A stretch of DNA of 64,000 nucleotides from Blattamonas nauphoetae (GCA_033064195.1 JARBJD010000062.1:62001-126000); one strand, 5' to 3'; positions 18,169 to 28,959 are shown, numbered from the stretch's first letter. Notes: generated by a model from the sequence alone, not told the origin. Program-made: numbers and translations.

Positions 18169-18558
18169 TTATTTCTGTTTTCTCAGATGGGGCATTTTCT
18201 TAGCAGTCAGCCATGCATCAAGTCTAATTCTGAACACTTCACTTCCGCCAATCTCTCGATATGTGAATGGAACCAGAACTTTAGTGTACTCACCGACGAG
18301 CTCACAATTGTATTTCTTCAGTTCATTTTCAACGAATGATTGAGTGTAGTGTCGACGTTTTGACAAGTGAGGTCTGTTTCCTTGATTCCACAACTTTGGT
18401 TTTATTCTCCATTCAACTCCTTCATGAACATACGTCACCGGGACATTATTTCTGACATACTCAGAGACTAGTGAACAGTTCTCTTCTCTCATTGATTCAA
18501 TTAATGCTTGTTCTGAACATACTCTACGTCTTTCCTTGTACATCGCAGTTGGATTCAT
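18169..18558 (-). CDS. Two-module repeat protein of the Polinton right end
   Basis: This 129-residue basic protein is built from two modules of the same kind as the terminal-repeat protein: N-C-S-L-V-S-E-Y...V-T-Y-V-H-E-G-V-E-W...N-R-P-H-L-S-K, then N-C-E-L-V-G-E-Y-T-K...P-H-L-R-K. The first part also lies in the left inner repeat at 2881-3021. A nucleic-acid-binding role tied to the element ends (replication priming, end protection or gene control) is an inference from place and basic charge. A class E motif abuts its ATG. Confidence 0.7.
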   Translation of the reverse strand: MNPTAMYKERRRVCSEQALIESMREENCSLVSEYVRNNVPVTYVHEGVEWRIKPKLWNQGNRPHLSKRRHYTQSFVENELKKYNCELVGEYTKVLVPFTYREIGGSEVFRIRLDAWLTAKKMPHLRKQK

Positions 18559-19654
18559 TTAATACAAATTAAAAAATTCAGAATTAGATTTTCATTCGTT
18601 GTTTTCTCAGTTTTGGATTTTTCACCAGAAACGAGGATCAATGGGTTCGATCACTCCTTTCTCAAGAGTGCACAATTCGTTCCAATTCTTCGCGTTTCGG
18701 AATCTCCTGAAGTTGGAGATCATGATCGTATGCTTCGTTTTTTGGATTTTCCGAACTTTTACAGAGTTATGCGGAGTTTCAGGATCGTCATCAGATCTCG
18801 GTACATTTACGTAAAAACGAGTATGACACTCTCATTTCTCTCTTTTTTCAGCTCTGTTTAACTCGTTTTTGATTGAATTGTCACTTCATTTTCACTAGTT
18901 ATTGTTTCATTTTTGACCTCACTTCAGTCTTCGTTTCCTCGTTGTTTCCTCTTTTTTACCACTTCATTCATGTTTCTTTCGACTAAACTTTTTCTCTAAT
19001 ACAACACACTAATTTCCGTTAAGTGAAGATTCCGGACTTTTACCGAGATCTCACTTTCAACGGCTCACTTCATATCTCGGAATTTTTCCGTAATCTTCAT
19101 CATATCACGTACATTTTTGAATCATTTTTGTTCTTTTTAAGAGAGAAAAACCGGAACACAAGCGACATTTTCACTATTGGTGCCACATTTCACGTCATTT
19201 TCACGATCGTCAATTTCCCTCTCATTTTCATACTTGCTCACTTCATTCATGCTTGTTTCGCTTTCATTTACTCTGTTTTTGTGAAAAAGTTGATGAAAAC
19301 TTGACTAAAATGATGTGCTAGTGAAGTGAGAACGGCCCACAACATGGAAGTGAGATGAGAAAAATGGAGAGGAATGGTGAAGAGATCAAATGTGAAATGG
19401 GGAGAGAAAGTGATGAAATGAAAGGGACTACAGTCGGTTTTGAAGTGACAAATACGGTCAAAAGTTGAGAAGTGAACACATGAAAAAGTGACTTTATGGG
19501 AGAACTATCCGACAAAATCTCCTCAAAATTTGAGCACACCTTACTCATACCGTGAGAAAGAAGGATTTGTGACGAAATTCAGATCAAAAAATCCATAGTG
19601 TCAAAATGTTGGTGCAAGTGTTTCGTCAGAGGTGTGATCGAAGAACCGACAAAA
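18419..19654 (-). repeat. Right terminal inverted repeat, inner diverged arm
   Basis: This is the partner of 1784-3021 in inverted orientation. It includes the first part of the 18,169-18,558 module-protein gene and about 1.1 kb of AT-rich DNA with many TTCAC/GTGAA words. It resembles its partner across the whole length but with frequent differences, in contrast to the outer arms. No further gene is convincing between 18,600 and 19,654. Confidence 0.8.
18559..18580 (-). promoter_or_regulatory. Class E promoter-like motif before the two-module gene
   Basis: The minus strand reads TTTTTTAATTTGTATTAA directly before the ATG. It is identical over this stretch to the left inner arm copy at 2862-2880. 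Confidence 0.5.
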
Positions 19655-20267
19655 TGAAACTAAGGAAATGCGCTATACGTCTCGCGTTGACTTATGTTCG
19701 TTAAAATGATGCAATAACGGAGTAAATGAAGTGAAAGTAGTGAAATGTGAAAATTCATGAAAAAGTGTCTGAATGTAGAGGTGTCAAAAGTTTTCAGAGA
19801 TGAATGACACAAAAAGACGCCAACTAGCGTTTTCACACCCAAAAACACCATAAGACGACGAAAAGTGATCAAAAGGACATAGTCCCGAACGTCCATACCT
19901 TTTCTAAAAAAATCTCAAAAAACCCGAAAAAACCTCAATGGGTCGGATCAAACCAAAAATCTCAGAAGTGCTTTTTATCGAAAATCCTACCTTTCAAAAT
20001 GATTTCCGTCACAATCAAACGTGTTTGAACACAATTTGAGCCATAAAGCGGTTCATAGTAGCAAAATCGGAACATCGACTTTTTCGTCACTTTTTCGACC
20101 TAAGTTCGGTACACAGTTCGACGAATTCTCAACCGATTTTCATCGGGATTGTCTTGGTCGATGACCGACAGTGTCCCCGAGATTTTAGAATTTTTTTCAG
20201 AATTTTTCGAAATGGTTCTCACATTGGATTTCATTGATTTGTGGTCAAAAATAGATTTTCAGTGTTT

Positions 20268-20861
20268 TCATGACCTTTCGTGGTACTTTCTCAAGTGAGG
20301 ACGGTCTCCAAAATACAGCCAATTATCCAAGCGAACGTAATACTCATTCTTTGTTCGTAAATCGCGATATTTGAATGGCTCAAGTACCTTTGTGTATGTT
20401 CCAATGAGTTCACAATTCTCTTTTTTCAATTCATTTTCAACAAACGATTGTGTGTATCGTTTTCGTTTGTTCTGATGAGTTCTGAATCCTTTCATCCATT
20501 TTGATGGGATCACTATCCATTCGATTCCTTCATGTCGATATGTTACTGGAGTACTTGAATGAGTGTATTCAGAAATGAGTTCACAATTCTCATTTTTCAT
20601 TGATTCAATAAGCTTCTCTTTTGTACAACGATTTGCTGGTCGAAGATATTTCTGGCGATTCAGATGTGGTCTGTATCCTTTGACGAAACTATTGACGTAC
20701 ACTTGATAAATTTCATCTGGTTTCTCTTCGAGGTAGTATTCGAAAGTACTTCCAGTGAGATATGTTGTTCCTTGTCGATTGAGAGTTGGAGGTGATTTCA
20801 TTTTCAAATCTTCTTTGTCCAAAATTTCCAGTAGTTGTGTTGGTGTCAAGACGCTGCTCAT
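20268..20861 (-). CDS. Three-module repeat protein of the Polinton ends, right copy (197 aa)
   Basis: This is the full copy of the gene cut by the window start. The ATG at 20,861 is chosen because a class E motif abuts it and no earlier ATG exists in frame. After about 30 variable residues come three modules ending in G-Y-R-P-H-L-N-R, G-F-R-T-H-Q-N-K and G-D-R-P-H-L-R-K. The last two modules align well with those of the 129-residue neighbour gene, so the family has expanded inside the repeats. Family identity is uncertain; degenerate treble-clef repeats are the closest memory. Being at both tips, it could bind the ends or prime replication, but no such activity can be read from the sequence. 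Confidence 0.75.
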   Translation of the reverse strand: MSSVLTPTQLLEILDKEDLKMKSPPTLNRQGTTYLTGSTFEYYLEEKPDEIYQVYVNSFVKGYRPHLNRQKYLRPANRCTKEKLIESMKNENCELISEYTHSSTPVTYRHEGIEWIVIPSKWMKGFRTHQNKRKRYTQSFVENELKKENCELIGTYTKVLEPFKYRDLRTKNEYYVRLDNWLYFGDRPHLRKYHERS

Positions 20862-20882
20862 TTTATACAAATTAAAAAATTG
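20862..20882 (-). promoter_or_regulatory. Class E promoter-like motif before the right-end gene
   Basis: The minus strand reads TTTTTTAATTTGTATAAA next to the ATG, one base different from the other two class E copies. Confidence 0.48.
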
Positions 20883-21537
20883 AATAAAAAAAGAAATCGA
20901 CGTTGTTTTCTAAAAGTACTCAAAATTTGCTTCAAAAAAGACACTTTTCAAGAGGTCCGTTTTTCGCCTTTATTTTTGAATTTACGGCCAAATATTGACT
21001 ACTCTGAAATGTCACTATTTTCAGTAGTAAGTGAGATGGAAATTAGAATGAGTCATATTAACAAAAATCAATTGGCTCTGAGATTCAAAATGATTTCTCG
21101 TTCCAATTCTCCTAGGAGTATCACCTATGCCAGTTTGGTTCCCATTTCGCTTATACCACTACTTATGTACGGGTTTTTGACACTACTATACTAACGTATC
21201 TATCACTCAAAAGTTTGCCATAAACAATCAACTAACACAATTGACAATTCTTGTCAAGTTCTGTTTCAAGATCTTATAAATACCGTTCAATCATGTCATG
21301 TACCTATTCGAGAGAAAAGTCGATTCATTTCTCAACCATCAGAGATCCTGAATCATTGGATCATTCTGTCCATGTCAGAGATATCTCTTTCTTAATGACT
21401 GTCCAAAAACGGAGAAATATGAAGAGAAAGACTGCAATCAAACCAGAAGCGGTCGGGAATTCTGATCGGTCAGGATGTTCAACGACGGGATTTGAATTCT
21501 AGAAAATACTTGTTCAGCGCCGAAATGCCTGTGTCAG

Positions 21538-21957
21538 GAGAAAACCTCAAAATACTGTTCCATACAGTAATGCACCCTTTTTCGCTACTTTCAGAGCTCA
21601 TTTCTCCACAACCATCCATTCCTTTTCAACCAAGTAGTATGCATCGTCATCAAAAAGATCTCAACAAAAGATTCTCAAAATACACATCCTTTTTTTCCAA
21701 GAATTTTGTGTCGAGAAAAACAAGGTGTTTTTTTGTATAATTCCAGATACACAGTTTTTTTTGTTGAGTTTTTTCAAAATGTTCGAATCATCAAAAAAAA
21801 GTATCTCAAAGAAAAATTTTGATAATTGATCCACTATTTGATGAGATGGTGCAAAACTTCATTTCTTCAGTTCGCTCACACTTCATCGTTGGACGTAGCT
21901 CATTCTTTAGAAAAAGCAATAAATGAGAGAAACCGATTTGTGAAGATATGAAGTCCG
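21538..21957. mobile_element. Old, diverged relative of the MITE
   Basis: Patches such as GAAAACCTCAAAATACTGT, TTTCTCCACAACCA-CC-TCC, AAAGATCTCAACAAAAG and TTGTGAAGATATGA follow the same order as the interior of the MITE at 850-1172, with many substitutions and an insertion of about 70 bp near the end. The inverted ends are no longer clear. It shows that this MITE family has been active in the host for long, both before and after the Polinton arrived. Between 20,900 and 21,530 and between 21,960 and 22,440 I see nothing else that can be named. Confidence 0.65.
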
Positions 21958-22446
21958 ATCGAGGGTGAGACATTCGGAAGATGGAGACAGCTTCTGACAC
22001 CCACATGAGATCAGAAACTCTCGATCAAATGAAAAAATCAGACGAGAAAAGGCAAACTGATCGATTAAGTCACATTGAAATGAATGATGAAATTGGAGGG
22101 ATCGTGCAATCACGATCCAAAGTCGACATCAGTCCAAATCGTTCCTCGGTTGCCGTGTTCCATGTGAACACTGCTGAAGCTTCACCTGAAGACAAAATGT
22201 GTTGCTATTGGGTGAATGCTTCACGGTGAACGTACTATTCGAGGGTGAATGGATAGTAAATCACATTCGTGTTTCTCCAGCTATCCTGTCATGAAACCCC
22301 AAAAAGGTGAGGAAAGGTGCCTAGATGGAGAGTGAAAGACTACGTGATAGACGTGGCAAAGGGATAGAGCTAAAGTAAACGGTGGGGAAACATAGAAAAG
22401 TGTGAACGATATCGTACACATATTCTGAGCAGCTTTAAAAGACGTC

Positions 22447-22870
22447 TTACGACGAAGCAGCGGTGTCAGGGCTGAATAATCCCCAAGTATCATTTGCCGA
22501 GATTGGAAGCGGCTGAGTAGAGTCGCCCACCTGAGATATCATCACAATAGGCGGATGAATTAGAAGGTTCGTTGTCATCTCGCACCAGTTAAAGCCCATC
22601 ACACCGCTTCCAGCTCCGTCGTTGCCCGCGTAGAGACTGAAGGACGTCTCACATTGTTTGTTCCTGTTTAAGGCGAACAGATCCGTCTCTGGAACGAAGT
22701 TCCTTTCCTCCTTGAGCTTCTGCATCGCCGGAGGCAGAAGATGGTACTCGCTGTGAGGTGGATGGCGAGAGAGAGCGTCTGATATCCCGTTCTCTATGCC
22801 CGCAACGTGTTCGATCTGAGTGGAAAGAAAGACTGTATATGCATCTTTGTTAACCTTTTCTGTCGTCTTT
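22447..22870 (-). mobile_element. DIRS-like retroelement fragment (end of RT/RNase H part), broken
   Basis: An open minus-strand stretch reads H-V-A-G-I-E-N-G-I-S-D-A-L-S-R, then L-L-P-P-A-M, P-E-T-D-L-F-A-L-N-R-N and G-F-N-W near its end. This order (I-P-G-x-x-N...A-D-A-L-S-R, P-E-x-D-L-F-A-x-R-x-N, D-A-F-x-x-x-W) is typical of the region after reverse transcriptase in DIRS-type tyrosine-recombinase retroelements. It is a short, broken fossil; related debris may reach to about 23,025. No ends were found. The rest of 22,870-23,509 holds nothing I can support. Confidence 0.6.
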
Positions 22871-23509
22871 TATCCATACAGATTGGTTTAAGCGAGGTGA
22901 AGAGTGGATGGTCTTTGACCCATCTCGCGACACAATTTCGACTAGGTGCCTTGAATCGTGTCAACATGAACATTAGGATTTCCAATGCTTTGGTGACATG
23001 AAAAACAATCATACGAGCATACAATTATGGCAATATCCTTATAAGTTGGATTCACACCGCAAACGATCAATTCTTGTAATTGATCTTTCAAATCCTGTGA
23101 CTTTGTTGACGATAGGTATGACTGTTTTCAATTTTTTCCAACTAGTTCTCCTTGAAGAAAAGCGTGAAGATGAAGCTGTCTGGATTGTGGGGAGAGGCCT
23201 TGGAGGAACGGAAGTTCGATTTGAGCTGTTTCTCAAAAGGAGGAAGAAAATGAATTGAATCTGAACACCTTCGAGCCCTGTATTTGAGATCAGAAAAGAA
23301 TCACCGAAAAATTACTGGGACAGATCTTGATCGATCCATTCCCTAAGAGCTGAGAAGAATTTCCTTCAAAATCACAGAATGCGATGAGATTAGTCATTAA
23401 TCTGGTTTTTCTGAAGGAATATTTGATACAACATTGTCGTTCACTTTGATAACTCAATCAAAAGATGAATTAGGGGGATCTAGATCATTTTGACTGAACT
23501 CCTTCATAC

Positions 23510-24340
23510 ATGGGAAATCTCATCGATAAAATTGCCTCTCTCTTCGGTCCAAAGGAATATCGGATTGTCATGGTTGGGCTTGATGGTATGTCATCAATTC
23601 ACTGCAGTTCATCAACAATTCAATATCCCCGTCTATTCTGACTACCCCGTCTTCCAGCCGCTGGTAAGACATCTATCTTGTACAAACTGAAACTGAACGA
23701 AAATGTTCATACAATTCCGACCATTGGTATCCCTTTTCCATGCAGAAACATCATCTCTGAAACATTCGCCTTGTCTAGGATTCAACATGGAAGAAGTTCA
23801 AGTCAAAAACATCAAATTTGTTGTCTGGGATGTCGGTGGACAAAAGAAGGTTTTTTCTTTCTCAGATACTCACCATTCCATCGAAACCAACCTTTTTCAC
23901 CCAACCACATTTTCCTCCAGATTCGTCACCTGTGGCATCATTACTATCAAAACACCGACGCTGTGATTTACGTTGTCGATTCTTCTGATCAGGCACGTAT
24001 TGCTTGCTCTAATATGGAGTGTAACGATTGCGCCAAGGAAGAACTTCACTATATGCTACAACGTGATGAGCTCAAGTTTGACCTCGTTCTGTTCACATGT
24101 TATTTTCCAATCAATCACTCACTAACCCTCTTTTTTAGGAACGCAACCGTCCTTGTATATGCAAACAAACAAGATTTGGCCGGAGCATGCAATGCTTCTG
24201 AGATTCGTGAGAAATTGGAACTTGACAGAATCTGCCGTGATCGCTCATGGTATGTCCAGCCGTGCTGCGCCTTGACTGGAGACGGTCTCCTCCATGGGCT
24301 CGAATGGCTTGGCAATGAACTGAAAAAGAAGAAGAATTAA
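23510..24340 (+). CDS. ARF: ARF-family small GTPase, five exons
   Basis: Exons inferred at 23,510-23,585, 23,658-23,726, 23,779-23,849, 23,921-24,075 and 24,139-24,340 join in phase to 190 residues. It begins MGNLI with the Gly-2 used for N-myristoylation. G1 is GLDAAGKTS, the switch has PTIGFN, G3 is WDVGGQKK, G4 is NKQD and G5 is in the C-A-L-T-G-D-G stretch, all as in ARF1-type proteins. It would cycle between cytosol and Golgi membranes and recruit vesicle coats. Introns are 72, 52, 71 and 63 nt. One oddity is a Cys-containing insert (S-N-M-E-C-N-D-C) before the E-E-L-H-Y-M-L helix; ARF1 is about 181 residues. Confidence 0.92.
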
Positions 24341-24845
24341 AACTCATTTGATTTTCAGTAGTTCTGATAAACTTCTTGTCAATATGATTACTTCCATCTC
24401 ACACCAGTTCATTCACCGATATTCACCCAAATACGTCTCTGCCTCTCCATGGAACGCCACCAATCCCCGGAGATCAATCAAATTGGATTCTCCTCCCGAC
24501 ACAATCGTGGCCACAACTATACATGGAATATCAGGCAAATTCTTCGAGGAAATCATCACATTAATTGCATAAGGCTGAATGGGTATTTTAGCAAATTTCA
24601 TGTCGAACCTTACCCAATCGTGCCATAACGGACATTACAATTCACTGAAGGATAATACGGTACCAATTGAAGTCATTCTGACTCACTGACCTCCGACATA
24701 TTGTCTCATCAGCTGATTTCGGTGACAATGTACCTTTGCCTGTCATTCGCAAATCACGGAGTGAGAGAAGGTATACAGAGAACTCCAACGATTTAAACAA
24801 TGATATTTTGTTCTTATCATGAAATGGACAGTATTTGAGATTGAT
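24341..24845. other. Intergenic, converging gene ends
   Basis: This 505-bp stretch lies between the ends of the ARF and PDCD2 genes. A 62-residue minus-strand open frame (24,413-24,601) exists but has no family, promoter or splice support. I see nothing I would annotate. Confidence 0.5.
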
Positions 24846-26084
24846 TCAACCCTCCTTGGGCGGAATCATCTGAACTGCCACCGTCTCCTCCACACAATAT
24901 TGATGAGCGCCCAGATCGCAACTATTTGGACAGGTGTAGACAAGAATTGTTCCAAAATCGGGGGTATCCTCTCCACAAACGCTAGTCATGGATTTCTCAA
25001 CATCGAGATATGAGAGAATCTGTGGCATGACCTGGAACTCAAAAGTTCGTTGAGCTCCACAAACTGTGCATTGTCCACCATACTGCTCATTTCGACTTTT
25101 CAGAATTCGTCCTTCTCTTCCGTTCACAATTGCTGTTGAATCTTCAGCAACCCACAATGGCTTTGCATTTTCAATGTTATATCGCAAGCATTGCTGAGGG
25201 GCACGAGCTATACGCTTCAAAAACTTCATCCAAATCTTGTCGTTCGGCTTTTCTTCGTCAAAGTCGTCCACATTAACAGTTGTTGACGGCTCTGGCTCGT
25301 CGTCATCTGGCATGTTATCTTCGACATCAATAACCTCTTCTTCTGCACTGTCTCCCCCTTGATCGAGGTATTCCTGGTAAAGACGGCGCTCTTTCGCTGG
25401 GTCACCTTTGAGCTCGACAGGATCCCCTTCTTCTTCCGTTGTCACCTCAAATTCCCGCAGAAAGATTTTAGGTTTAGCGTTTTTTGATGTTGCAAGTGCT
25501 TGTTGTCGAGCATGTTCCTTTTGTGCTTTGGTTTTCTTCTGACGTTTTCCTGTTGAAACTTGCCACCCATCATCATCAGCTGGCTTGGCCTCTTCTTCAA
25601 CAGGAGCTGGTTGTGGATCAGTAGTTGTATTCACCTTGGAAATCGTGAGATCTGGAGCATCTGGTGATGGAACTTGGACACGAAAGAGTTTGACACTGAA
25701 ACAGAAGGATAAATGAAAGGATATGAATTGATTGTGAGAAAACCTTCCGTGTGCAATACATGTTCCATGTTGGCAAATAAACAAATACAATATTCTGTCT
25801 TCATCTTCAGGATGACTTACCAGAGGGGCATAGAGCTGAATGGAGTTAAAGTGATCAGAATTAGAACAAACCTGGAGAAGAAAGAGAAGAGCATTTCCAC
25901 AAAACTCACACGTTGGGTATGGAAATGGATTGGAGCAGTTTGGAGGAAAAATCTGATGAACAATAGAAGTGAGACAGAGCCAAAAGCAAACAGGATGGCC
26001 ACCAACTCTACTTTGATCAAATGTACGATCCTCGTTTGGTCTCCAAACATCTAGAAATCCAAGTTGAACGACTTGGTTCGCCAT
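24846..26084 (-). CDS. PDCD2: PDCD2/Tsr4-like protein
   Basis: The N-terminal PDCD2 domain shows L-G-F-L-D, G-G-H-P, C-E-F-C-G-N-A-L-L-F-L-L-Q, L-Y-A-P-L and C-Q-H-G-T-C. A Lys-rich linker and acidic stretch follow, then the PDCD2_C domain: C-T-V-C-G, F-E-F-Q-V-M-P-Q-I-L, D-F-G-T-I-L-V-Y-T-C-P-N-S-C. Such proteins act as dedicated chaperones for ribosomal protein uS5 in 40S assembly. Three introns are inferred at 25,953-25,991 (39 nt), 25,836-25,871 (36 nt) and 25,696-25,743 (48 nt); each is a multiple of three without a stop, so the unspliced frame is also open. Removing them restores family spacing (F-L-L-Q-L-Y-A-P-L) and gives 371 residues. The gene ends facing ARF. Confidence 0.88.
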   Translation of the reverse strand: MANQVVQLGFLDVWRPNEDRTFDQSRVGGHPVCFWLCLTSIVHQIFPPNCSNPFPYPTCEFCGNALLFLLQVCSNSDHFNSIQLYAPLVSHPEDEDRILYLFICQHGTCIAHGRFSHNQFISFHLSFCFSVKLFRVQVPSPDAPDLTISKVNTTTDPQPAPVEEEAKPADDDGWQVSTGKRQKKTKAQKEHARQQALATSKNAKPKIFLREFEVTTEEEGDPVELKGDPAKERRLYQEYLDQGGDSAEEEVIDVEDNMPDDDEPEPSTTVNVDDFDEEKPNDKIWMKFLKRIARAPQQCLRYNIENAKPLWVAEDSTAIVNGREGRILKSRNEQYGGQCTVCGAQRTFEFQVMPQILSYLDVEKSMTSVCGEDTPDFGTILVYTCPNSCDLGAHQYCVEETVAVQMIPPKEG

Positions 26085-26225
26085 CTCGATTGATCAACCC
26101 TTGATTTTTATTGGTCAGAACAGAAAAACGACGAGACACACGATAAGGAGAAATAAAATGTCACCCCTGCCTGAAAAACTGTGTTTAGTGAAGCGAGGTA
26201 AGATCAAAGGGAAAAAACTCTGAGC

Positions 26226-26939
26226 TCACGATTTTGGGAAGGCTGCTGATGCTTCAGAAAAATAGTACTCCTTTCCGTCAGATCGGACAATCCCATTGCG
26301 AAGATGAATTGTTCGATTTTTTTTGCCAAATGACTCATCGACAAACATTGACAGAATGAAATCATCAATGGTGTCATCTGAATCGTCCTCAGACGGTATA
26401 TCCGAAAAATCATCGATCGTCTCGATGACATCGGCATCAACCGGTAAAGTTAGAGTTTGTGGCTCTTTTGGACACGTGTTTTTGATTGAGGGAAGTGGTG
26501 GAAGAGGTGGAAACTGAGATGGCGTTCGAGGTTCAACCTGAGGATGTTTGTGAGAGGATACTGGACTAGGATTCAATAAACTGTGTGATAAGCTATCCAA
26601 TGCTGGTGTTGGTTGTTCAAAATTGTGTGAGGCTGACGGAGGATAATCAGGCTTGCTTTCTGGTGTAGTTGATGCCATGTTCATCGAAAATTGATGGTAA
26701 TCATACGGAGGAAACATCTTCTGTGTTTGAGGGAAGTAGTTTTCTGGGCGCCCACGATCATTTCGTCTTGGGGCAAGGACTTGAGAGGCAGCGAGGCGAA
26801 ATTTCCATTCATTAGCAAGAATTGAGGCGAGTGTCGGTTCATCCGTGCTAGAGGATGGATATTCATTTTGTACAAATACTGAAATATCCTCAACAACTTT
26901 TCGATACAGTTCTGAAAGACCACGGGCGAAAGAATCCAT
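26226..26939 (-). CDS. GTF2A1: TFIIA large subunit (alpha/beta)
   Basis: The N-terminal helical part (about residues 8-55: Y-R-K-V-V-E-D-I...F-V-Q-N-E-Y, W-K-F-R-L-A-A-S-Q-V-L) and the C-terminal beta part (about 185-235: S-D-D-T-I-D-D-F-I-L-S-M-F, K-N-R-T-I-H-L-R-N-G-I, D-G-K-E-Y-Y-F-S-E-A) are those of TFIIA alpha/beta, joined by a Pro/Ser-rich linker as usual. The protein (237 residues) stabilises TBP on promoters. No intron is needed, although a possible donor at the very end (GTGAGC near 26,229) could replace the last residue or two. It lies head-to-tail after the RPC34 gene with a 216-bp gap. Confidence 0.88.
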   Translation of the reverse strand: MDSFARGLSELYRKVVEDISVFVQNEYPSSSTDEPTLASILANEWKFRLAASQVLAPRRNDRGRPENYFPQTQKMFPPYDYHQFSMNMASTTPESKPDYPPSASHNFEQPTPALDSLSHSLLNPSPVSSHKHPQVEPRTPSQFPPLPPLPSIKNTCPKEPQTLTLPVDADVIETIDDFSDIPSEDDSDDTIDDFILSMFVDESFGKKNRTIHLRNGIVRSDGKEYYFSEASAAFPKS

Positions 26940-27155
26940 TCAACAAGTGAAAGAGTTGGAATTAGTAGTCACGGGGAATGGTAAGTCAAAGATGTTCAAA
27001 AATGATTCAGGACTCAAACTTACGTCGTTGTTCGTGCACGACTATGAATCTGAAGAAATAACAAGGGCTGGATCGAGTGTTCAAAACGTAAAATGCAGAA
27101 ATCATGAATAACGAAGTGTCCATTTCAAAAAAAGAGGCCATTGAAGTGATTTCAT

Positions 27156-28077
27156 TCAAGAAGGAAAAGTATACTGTGACCATGCTTTGAGATATTCACA
27201 CAAATGTGGTGTGATTTCATTGGCTTCATCCAGAGTGCACTCACCCATGATTGGACAGAACATGCAGGGGTTGGATGAGTACACCTGAGTGTCCTCGAGG
27301 TCAGGAGCGAGAGAATACGACGCCTGCCGAATATCGCCTTTCATTCCAAACTCGTTTCGCGTGAGGATTCCCGAGAACACCATCTTGTCCAGACAAGCTT
27401 GAACATGAACAACATCCAGTGTGGAGCCGGCTCCGAGCCTCTGATTGAGCATGTTGGTCAGATTGATGGTCGATACGGACCGGTGGTGGTACACAAAAGT
27501 TTGGATTGTGTCGTAGATGGCTTGGATGAGGTCAAGATCGAGTTTTCCATCTTTGTGGAAGATATCTCCTTTTGGAGCAAATTCTGGAAGGACATAGATG
27601 TTTATTTTCTTGTTGCAAGATGAAAAAATGACAATGATAAACTGATTTATCATTTGTTTTCACGAGTTTTCCTTCTTTGACGAGGTCATCGAGGATCTGT
27701 TTCGCATCTGATTGTTTGAGTGAAAATTTAGTTTGAACTGCCTTAATTGTACATCCTATACGAATGTTGATGAATTACATGAATATAAAACCGTCTTGTC
27801 CTTTTTCTTGCAGGAAAGCATATACAGATCTTTCTCGTTGTTTGGCGGACGATGAAAAAGCCAAATTGGTACTGTCGATTGGAGAAAAGAATGTTTTCGT
27901 GCCTTCTTGCGTGACAGCAACACGGTTTGTTTGCATAAGATCACCAAGTACTGTGGCAAGTATTTCATCTGAGAGCTGGTGTTCATGGGCCTTTTGCATC
28001 AAGTTTACACTTTCCATGACACCAGACTCTTGTATTAGAGCATAAATAAGATTGCGAGCAGCGGCTTCAGACGCCAT
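27156..28077 (-). CDS. POLR3F: RNA polymerase III subunit RPC34/RPC6
   Basis: Three exons (27,792-28,077, 27,643-27,755 and 27,156-27,608) join to 283 residues. Winged-helix repeats fill residues 1-130 and 140-225, with K-A-V-Q-T-K-F-S-L-K and I-L-D-D-L-V-K-E-G-K-L-V-K-T-N in the second exon. The end has the RPC34 signature N-P-C-M-F-C-P-I-M-G-E-C...I-T-P-H-L-C-E-Y-L-K-A-W, whose cysteines in human RPC6 hold an iron-sulphur cluster. The subunit helps open promoters for Pol III, which makes tRNA and 5S rRNA. The introns are 36 nt (27,756-27,791) and 34 nt (27,609-27,642); the second must be removed to keep the frame. The start is back to back with centrin, 207 bp away. Confidence 0.9.
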
Positions 28078-28284
28078 TTCTCGGTATCAATCAAGACAGA
28101 TTGATCGAACCAACACATTTGATGACCTTCACTGGGGAGTCTTTATTGTGATTCAGTTCCTTCTCATCATTTCGAAGGAGAGAGACTCGCGGAAATCTGA
28201 ACAATCTAACCGTCTCTTCAGCAATTCACTGGGGGGTGCAGATCATGCCCATGAGAAACTTGTTTTCGTTTCCGAATCGCAAAT

Positions 28285-28959
<675 letters not shown>

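Larger units (their letters stand above)
1..20900. mobile_element. Polinton/Maverick element, apparently whole, left tip outside window
   Basis: The hallmark Polinton set is present: protein-primed family B DNA polymerase, retroviral-type (rve) integrase, FtsK/HerA-type packaging ATPase and double-jelly-roll capsid proteins, between long terminal inverted repeats. The window opens inside the left repeat: base 1 matches base 20833 on the other strand, so at least 40 bp of the left end are missing here. The exact right tip and the target duplication cannot be set; the right end lies between about 20,870 and 21,000. No breaks were noticed in the main genes, and the outer repeat arms look identical by eye, so the copy looks whole and recent or recently homogenised. 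Most core genes run on the minus strand; only the fibre, ATPase and left repeat gene run on plus. Confidence 0.93.
19655..20900 (-). repeat. Right terminal inverted repeat, outer arm
   Basis: This arm mirrors window bases 1-1783 without the MITE, so it is the natural empty site for that insertion. It holds the full module-protein gene (20,268-20,861). Beyond 20,833 the left counterpart is off the window, so the tip of the element is not resolved. Confidence 0.88.

Noticed and set aside
1-20900. Bacteriophage or prophage contamination
   Set aside because: The rve integrase, double-jelly-roll capsids, long inverted ends and a host-type MITE inside fit a Polinton in a eukaryotic chromosome; the flanking genes are eukaryotic.
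24413-24601. 62-residue minus-strand frame
   Set aside because: No family, no splice partners, and it lies between converging gene ends.
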